Positions 59,652-64,000 of a DNA stretch of 64,000 nt are shown piece by piece. A program made the position numbers and the translations under genes. The stretch is taken from assembly GCF_001906925.1 (NCBI RefSeq), contig NZ_MRWQ01000022.1:22973-86972 (forward strand), written 5' to 3'. The notes beneath the pieces were generated by a model. The model saw nothing but the letters and a program-made list of their open reading frames with translations. It made no database searches and was not told where the DNA came from. How positions within the stretch are numbered: position 1 is the first letter of the stretch; the number at the start of each line of letters is the position of its first letter. The DNA is from Domibacillus mangrovi. GTDB lineage: Bacteria > Bacillota > Bacilli > Bacillales > Domibacillaceae.

Positions 59652-59921
59652 ATGACATTAAAATTAGTGAAAATTGTCCGTACAAACCCGGTTTATAATA
59701 AGTGGTATGAACAAAACTTAAACGAAACGTTTCATGTGATGGATGACGGGCGGGAGAGATATATAGTCATCTGGCCGGCATTTGAACGGCGAAATCGGCG
59801 CAGTATCCCAAAAAGTCTTTGTGAGGTAGTGGAAGGGGAAGAGAACGATGTACGCAATAATCCCGTTGCACGCCATTATTTAGGAGAATGGGCTCAGCCG
59901 CTTGAGGGAGATAAATGGTAA
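59652..59921 (+). CDS. Conserved-looking hypothetical protein (89 aa)
   Basis: The 89-residue soluble protein MTLKLVKIVRTNPVYNKWYEQ has RERYIVIWPAFERRNRR in the middle and an acidic-to-neutral end GEWAQPLEGDKW. It is Trp-, Arg- and Asn-rich with no membrane segment or Cys. GAAAAGGTGG precedes the ATG and a terminator follows at 59959, so it is a single-gene unit. I do not recognise the family. Confidence 0.7.
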   Translation: MTLKLVKIVRTNPVYNKWYEQNLNETFHVMDDGRERYIVIWPAFERRNRRSIPKSLCEVVEGEENDVRNNPVARHYLGEWAQPLEGDKW

Positions 59922-59958
59922 ATAATGATAAAGTGAATCTGTTTGTGTGAAATATTGG

Positions 59959-59996
59959 AAAACCCCTAAAAATAATTGATTTGAAGGGGTTTTTTT
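59959..59996 (+). terminator. Intrinsic terminator
   Basis: AAAACCCCT pairs with AGGGGTTTT with a 17-nt loop and seven T residues. Confidence 0.85.
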
Positions 59997-60074
59997 GTCG
60001 CCAATAAAAGGATTTATGAAACAAACTGGATTAGGGAAGTCTAGGGAAGATATTAAAAAAAGGAGGTTTTATGT

Positions 60075-61067
60075 GTGCGTCGATCGTTATTATTGCTGCC
60101 TTCTTTGATCGCATTCATCTTTCTTTTTACCTCTGTTGCTTCAGCTGAAGAGCAGCCGACGAGAGAGGAGCAGCTGAATGCGCGGATGAGGTATTATATA
60201 AAATATGAGAGTATTATGTTACCGTGGTATTACTTGGCTGCGGTCGATCAGTTTGAACGTAACATAGAGCAGGTACGCACGGACATACCTGAAAAAAAAG
60301 GTGTTATTTCCATTAAATTTCCATATGAAGTATGGGCAGGGATGCTTAATCCAAATAAAGAAGATACGGCCCCCCGCTCCATCACTTTTTTTAACGGAAA
60401 AGGACGGGATGGTAATCAGGATGGCATTGCCGATCCAGACAACGATGACGATGTGATGTATACGATGGCTGCTTACTTAAGTGAATATGGGCATACAGAA
60501 AAAAGTATTAAAAAAGCGTTAATGAATTATTATGGGCGTAAACAAACAGTCAATCAAATTATGACCATTGCGAAAATTTACAAACATTTCCAAAATATAC
60601 ATTTGGATGAGCATGCTTTTCCTATCCCTGTTGAACATAACTTTAGTTATCGGGGCACATGGGGAGCAAGTAGAGGATGGGGAGGCCGCCGGATACATGA
60701 AGGGACCGATTTATTTGCGGATTACGGCGTCCCTGTACGGGCGACATCATACGGAATCGTTGAAATAAAAGGGTGGAATAAATACGGAGGCTGGCGAATT
60801 GGTATTCGCGATATTCACAATACGTACCATTACTTCGCTCATTTAGCTTATTTCAGTAAAGAGATTAAAAAAGGAGATATTGTTAAACCAGGGGATGTGA
60901 TTGGATACGTTGGCAGCTCTGGATACGGAAAAAAAGGGACGTCTGGTCAATTTCCTCCACATCTTCACTATGGCATGTATAAAGATAACGGCCGGAATGA
61001 ATGGGCATTTGATCCATATCCATCTCTAAAGCTTTGGGAAAAGCAAGAACGGGAGGCTCGCAAGTAA
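60075..61067 (+). CDS. lytH: LytH-type M23 peptidase (spore cortex L-Ala-D-Glu endopeptidase)
   Basis: The 330-residue exported protein has a signal peptide of about 25 residues and an M23 zinc peptidase domain in the C-terminal half: HEGTDLFADYGVPVRA (first His and Asp ligands, about 213-228) and FPPHLHYGMY (HxH). The preceding block RGTWGASRGWGGRRI closely resembles LytH of B. subtilis, a sporulation enzyme that trims stem peptides to single L-alanine in the cortex. The GTG at 60075 with GGAGG 8 nt upstream sets the frame; an ATG at 60071 is out of frame. Confidence 0.82.
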   Translation: MRRSLLLLPSLIAFIFLFTSVASAEEQPTREEQLNARMRYYIKYESIMLPWYYLAAVDQFERNIEQVRTDIPEKKGVISIKFPYEVWAGMLNPNKEDTAPRSITFFNGKGRDGNQDGIADPDNDDDVMYTMAAYLSEYGHTEKSIKKALMNYYGRKQTVNQIMTIAKIYKHFQNIHLDEHAFPIPVEHNFSYRGTWGASRGWGGRRIHEGTDLFADYGVPVRATSYGIVEIKGWNKYGGWRIGIRDIHNTYHYFAHLAYFSKEIKKGDIVKPGDVIGYVGSSGYGKKGTSGQFPPHLHYGMYKDNGRNEWAFDPYPSLKLWEKQEREARK

Positions 61068-61081
61068 GCTTCCAAGTATAC

Positions 61082-61116
61082 ACACGACGAGAGGTTGCGC
61101 TTGTCGTGTTTTTTGT
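61082..61116 (+). terminator. Intrinsic terminator after lytH
   Basis: ACACGAC(gAG) pairs with (CTt)GTCGTGT, followed by TTTTT. Confidence 0.8.
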
Positions 61117-61203
61117 ATGTGCAGACTTCAACAGATTTAATCATATAAAGGTTTTTTTATTAATAAACTGAATGGAAAACAGGAAGGAAAGCGGGGTCTA
61201 AAT

Positions 61204-62616
61204 GTGAAAATTCATGTAGTGAAGAGAGGGGATTCGTTATGGGGCATATCCCGCCAATATGGGATTAGCACCACCCAAATCGTCAGTGTGAATAGTCTGG
61301 AAAATCCTGAAATGTTAGTCATTGGCCAGGCATTACTCATTCCAGAACCGTATCTTCTCTATACCGTGCAGCTAGGGGATACGCTTGCAAACATTGCGAC
61401 TCATTATGGAATAACTGTGCAGGAAATCATGCAAACGAATAACATGACTAATCCAACTAGTCTTTATCCTGGTCAGATCATTGTAATACCGGTGACCTAT
61501 CACACTGTAAGAGCAGGAGACAGTTTTTATAAGGTCGCGGCTAGCTATGGAACGACGCCTGAAGCGATTGTACAGGCGAATCAGCTGACAACATCTTCCC
61601 GCCTTTATATAGGACAAAGTTTGAAGATTCCGACTGCACCAAAGCCCATCATTGATGTAAATGCATTCTCGTACACATTTGGGCAAGCTGGTGGGCAGCA
61701 AGTACGTGAAGTCGCTTATGATCTGACGTATATAAGTCCATTTGGATATCGAATGAAGGAAGATGGCAGTTTAGAAGGCATTGATGATGGTCCGACGATA
61801 CAGGCAGCTCAGTCAACAGGTGTCGTACCTATCATGGCTATTACCAATTTTTCCAGTACAGAAGCAGGAACTGATCTTGCGCACACTATTCTTTCGAGCC
61901 CTAATTTAGTGGAAAAAGTATTGACCAACAGTATAAAAGTGATGAAGGATAAAGGGTATAAAGGACTGAATATCGATTTCGAGAATGTGGCACCTGCAGA
62001 CCGTGAATTATATAATCTTTTTCTCAAGCGGGCAGTGGACCGTTTGCATCCTGAAGGGTACTTTGTCTCTTCCTCTCTTGCACCAAAAACGAGTGCCAAT
62101 CAAAAGGGATTATTAGTTGAAGCACACGATTATCCTGCACACGGACGGATACTTGATTTTACTGTGCTCATGACCTATGAATGGGGATATCGGAAGGGGC
62201 CGCCACAAGCGATTTCCCCGATTAATCAAATGAAGCGTGTCCTTGACTACGCTGTGACTGCTATCCCAAGAGATAAAATTTTATTAGGGTTTCAAATTTA
62301 TGCACGTGACTGGCTTGTACCGCATAAAAAAGGGCAGGAAGCAGAGACATTTGACATGCAGGAAGCGATCAGACGAGTTGTCAAATATAAGGCTGAAATA
62401 AAATATGACGAGATGACTCAATCTCCATTTTATACGTACAAAGATGAACAGGGACGCTCCCATGAAGTCTGGTTTGAAGATGCCCGCAGTGCCAAAGCTA
62501 AATTTGATTTAGTGAAAGCGTACAAGCTTAGAGGTCTCAGTTATTGGGTACTTGGGTATCCTTTTCCTCAAAATTGGGCACTTCTTGGTGACACCTTTAT
62601 TGTCCGAAAAAGGTAA
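61204..62616 (+). CDS. LysM-GH18 spore peptidoglycan hydrolase (SleL/YaaH-like)
   Basis: The 470-residue protein has three LysM repeats (2-46, 51-95 and 99-143; VKRGDSLWGISRQYGIST, VQLGDTLANIATHYGI and VRAGDSFYKVAASYGT) and a GH18 domain (about 150-465) with the catalytic GLNIDFENV. No signal peptide is seen, as in spore proteins deposited from inside the mother cell. SleL-type enzymes hydrolyse cortex peptidoglycan as N-acetylglucosaminidases during germination. The GH18 domain is complete. It is near the lytH-like gene, which fits a spore-wall cluster. GGAAAGCGGGG precedes the GTG/ATG region; ATG 61204 is used. Confidence 0.85.
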   Translation: MKIHVVKRGDSLWGISRQYGISTTQIVSVNSLENPEMLVIGQALLIPEPYLLYTVQLGDTLANIATHYGITVQEIMQTNNMTNPTSLYPGQIIVIPVTYHTVRAGDSFYKVAASYGTTPEAIVQANQLTTSSRLYIGQSLKIPTAPKPIIDVNAFSYTFGQAGGQQVREVAYDLTYISPFGYRMKEDGSLEGIDDGPTIQAAQSTGVVPIMAITNFSSTEAGTDLAHTILSSPNLVEKVLTNSIKVMKDKGYKGLNIDFENVAPADRELYNLFLKRAVDRLHPEGYFVSSSLAPKTSANQKGLLVEAHDYPAHGRILDFTVLMTYEWGYRKGPPQAISPINQMKRVLDYAVTAIPRDKILLGFQIYARDWLVPHKKGQEAETFDMQEAIRRVVKYKAEIKYDEMTQSPFYTYKDEQGRSHEVWFEDARSAKAKFDLVKAYKLRGLSYWVLGYPFPQNWALLGDTFIVRKR

Positions 62617-62716
62617 CGAACCCCCATAAAAAGTTTGTTTTTCTTTTGAAAAATAAGGCAGCGGGTATAATGTATAAAGAATCTAATTTAAAAAGGGCAT
62701 AGGAGGGGAAAGCAAT

Positions 62717-62980
62717 ATGGAAAAAGTTGAAATCGGCGATATTTTTACGTTAATTGATGAGAACGATCAAGAGCAGGAAATTGAAGTGCTCGGCACAATG
62801 AATATAGAGGGAATAGAATATGCGGCTGTTGGATTTGTAGAAGAAATTCAAGAGGAAACGGACGAAGATATTGATGTCTTCTTTTTGAGAGTAGAAGAAG
62901 ATGAGGGATTATCCATTATTGAGAGCGATGAGGAATTTGATCAAGTGTCTGCTGCGTTTGAAGAAGCAGGAGAAGAGTAG
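62717..62980 (+). CDS. DUF1292-family acidic protein
   Basis: The 87-residue, very acidic protein with FTLIDENDQEQEIEVLGTMNIEGIEYAAVGF near 11-40 (outline) and VEEDEGLSIIESDEEFDQV near 66-84 fits DUF1292, a Firmicute family of unknown function often near the Holliday-junction genes yrrK/yqgF. Here it stands alone, with AGGAGGGGAAAG before the ATG and a strong terminator after. The paired Asp/Glu runs suggest a small beta domain with an acidic tail. Confidence 0.85.
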   Translation: MEKVEIGDIFTLIDENDQEQEIEVLGTMNIEGIEYAAVGFVEEIQEETDEDIDVFFLRVEEDEGLSIIESDEEFDQVSAAFEEAGEE

Positions 62981-62991
62981 AAGACGATTGG

Positions 62992-63045
62992 AAACAAGGC
63001 TGTCCAAAAAGTCAGTGAATAACTGACTGGGACAGCCTTGTTTTT
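62992..63045 (+). terminator. Intrinsic terminator
   Basis: AAACAAGGCTGTCC(aaaaAGTCAGT) pairs with (ACTGACTgg)GACAGCCTTGTTTTT. Repeat R4 follows within about 20 bp. Confidence 0.9.
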
Positions 63046-63065
63046 ATCTGGCTGGGAAATTTCAC

Positions 63066-63227
63066 TTTATCCCGCATTAACGGGCAGTAAGACCCCCGTT
63101 TCAAGCCGTCGAAAAGAAAAGGAGGATAAGCGGGGGATCAATTGCCCGTAAAAGCCCGATTGGTTCGGGCCGGCCGAAGCCGGTCAGGGGATGAAGAAAA
63201 CCCCCACTGAATGAAGTTTCACTTTAT
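63066..63227 (+). repeat. Hairpin-rich repeat, copy R4 (shortest)
   Basis: A 162-bp copy flanked by TTTCACTTTAT on both sides. The outer stem CGGGCAGT/ATTGCCCG has one G-U, and the inner CCCCCGTTT/AAGCGGGGG has one U-G. The CTCAGG/CCTGAG hairpin and the left arm of the last hairpin are missing, so module 3 has been lost cleanly. Confidence 0.88.
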
Positions 63228-63286
63228 TGATAAAAGTGGAAAAGCATACATACACTTTAAGGAGGGCGACAATAAGGGGGAAACGT

Positions 63287-64000
63287 ATGGATGTTGTTGT
63301 GAGAGCGGGAGATTCATTATGGTCTTACAGTCAGTTGTTTACGATTCGTCTTCAGCTTATTAAAGATTCAAACCGGGAACTTCAGCCAGATCGACTGTCA
63401 GTTGGACAAAGAATACGAATTCCAGGTTTTGTTACGCATAACTATCGAATAAAGAGTGGCGATTCCCTGTGGCGTATTTCAGAGGACTATAAGATCCCGA
63501 TTGATGCCATTATGCTGGCGAATCCTGGACTACTTCCTACTCAATTGCAAATCGGGCAAACGATTCATGTACCGCTACGAGTTACTTGGCGGATTGTACA
63601 GGGAAAGCGACCGTACGATTATAGTCAAATGATAACGGATCTGAGGCAATTACGAACGGTGTATCCATTTTTACGTGTGCCTTCAATCGGCCGTTCTGTG
63701 CTTGGGAAGGAAATACCTGAAGTGACAATTGGTAATGGGAAGAAACGGGTTCATTATAATGGTTCATTTCATGCGAATGAATGGATCACCACACCAGTTA
63801 TCATGACGTTTTTAAATGATTATGTTTTATCATTGACCAATCTACAGCCGATACGAGGTCTTTCAACTTATCGTTTGTATCAAGAAAACTTTTTATCCAT
63901 TGTGCCGATGGTGAATCCGGATGGGGTGAACCTAGTGTTAAATGGACCACCTGAGGATGAGCCGTGGAAAAGCAAAGTGGTTGAATTAAATAATGGCAGC
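63287..64000 (+). CDS. LysM-M14 gamma-D-Glu-diamino acid endopeptidase (partial)
   Basis: The gene runs off the window; the 238 codons present give two LysM repeats (VVRAGDSLWSYSQLFTIRLQ about 4-23 and IKSGDSLWRISEDYKIP about 56-72) and the start of an M14 zinc carboxypeptidase domain with FHANEWITTP (His and Glu ligands of HxxE) and VPMVNPDGVNLV. This is the layout of endopeptidase I (ENP1/YqgT family), which cleaves gamma-D-Glu-(L)meso-diaminopimelate bonds in spore or vegetative wall peptides. The ATG at 63287 has AAGGGGG at about 6 nt. There is no signal peptide, as in the related spore enzymes. Confidence 0.85.
   Translation, partial: MDVVVRAGDSLWSYSQLFTIRLQLIKDSNRELQPDRLSVGQRIRIPGFVTHNYRIKSGDSLWRISEDYKIPIDAIMLANPGLLPTQLQIGQTIHVPLRVTWRIVQGKRPYDYSQMITDLRQLRTVYPFLRVPSIGRSVLGKEIPEVTIGNGKKRVHYNGSFHANEWITTPVIMTFLNDYVLSLTNLQPIRGLSTYRLYQENFLSIVPMVNPDGVNLVLNGPPEDEPWKSKVVELNNGS

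Noticed and set aside
2106..63227. Interpretation of the hairpin repeats as a CRISPR array or rho-independent terminators only
   Set aside because: The copies are tens of kb apart with no spacers, and they carry several hairpins without T-runs. They are dispersed repeats, not CRISPR and not simple terminators.
1..64000. rRNA, tRNA, prophage or plasmid functions
   Set aside because: No cloverleaf, rRNA core, integrase, capsid or replication gene was recognised in the window by eye. A tRNAscan or Infernal search would be needed to exclude small RNAs fully.

Overview
The window is low-GC DNA from an endospore-forming member of the Bacillaceae. The evidence is a set of spore genes (a rubrerythrin-like coat protein, an Sda-type sporulation checkpoint protein between two orphan PAS histidine kinases, a LytH-type M23 peptidase, LysM-GH18 and LysM-M14 spore-wall hydrolases), purine-rich Shine-Dalgarno sequences with GTG and TTG starts, and Bacillus-style Fur, Zur, NagR/DasR and CcpA boxes. 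No species name is attempted. No rRNA, tRNA, CRISPR array or prophage was seen.

Layout. 0-3.9 kb: a PadR regulator, a coat-like ferritin with a possible small partner, gene debris, the first copy of a hairpin-rich repeat, a c-di-GMP-I riboswitch with a 49-residue ORF, and a HEPN-like protein. 4.1-6.8 kb: an SsuCBA/NMT1-type ABC importer. 7-8.6 kb: a graveyard with fragments of an IS3-family transposase, a MarR regulator and an SDR enzyme around an intact HxlR regulator. 8.6-17.3 kb: a CofE-like ligase with divergent LysR regulator, a Cys-type sulfatase, and two MFS exporters, one behind a MarR gene. 17.5-24.2 kb: an amino-sugar regulon (nanE, PTS EIIBC, EIIA, then divergent nagA, nagB, nagR and a SIS-domain protein) with two NagR/DasR operators in the divergent promoter region. 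24-31 kb: YdcZ, LrgA/LrgB-type proteins, DUF6884, TraB, TetR, a methyltransferase and RluF.

31.2-42.2 kb is a Fur-box-led siderophore operon: class III diaminobutyrate-type aminotransferase, MFS exporter, three IucA/IucC (NIS) synthetases, an SbnG-like citrate synthase, an SbnH-like decarboxylase and an RraA-fold protein. It resembles the staphyloferrin B locus, but the L-Dap genes sbnA and sbnB are missing and an aminotransferase stands in their place. A second Fur box then leads into the wreck of the matching importer: stubs of the binding protein, permease and ATPase, with only the FhuF-type reductase intact. The last NIS synthetase ends inside a copy of the hairpin repeat and takes 27 C-terminal residues from it.

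44-54.6 kb carries SLH cell-surface proteins, two sporulation-type kinases with an sda-like gene between them that has its own c-di-GMP-I riboswitch, and a PadR-HAAS-DUF4097 operon. 54.6-64 kb holds assorted enzymes, a Zur-box-led permease/TIGR03943 pair with a His-rich linker, and spore cortex or wall hydrolases; the last gene runs off the window.

Most notable: (i) the c-di-GMP riboswitch upstream of sda, a possible direct route from c-di-GMP to sporulation control; (ii) the hybrid NIS siderophore cluster with a decayed importer; (iii) a 162-277 bp repeat in four copies, all in the same orientation, whose copy-to-copy changes in two stems are all G-U compatible on the + strand, suggesting a structured 3'-UTR-like RNA.
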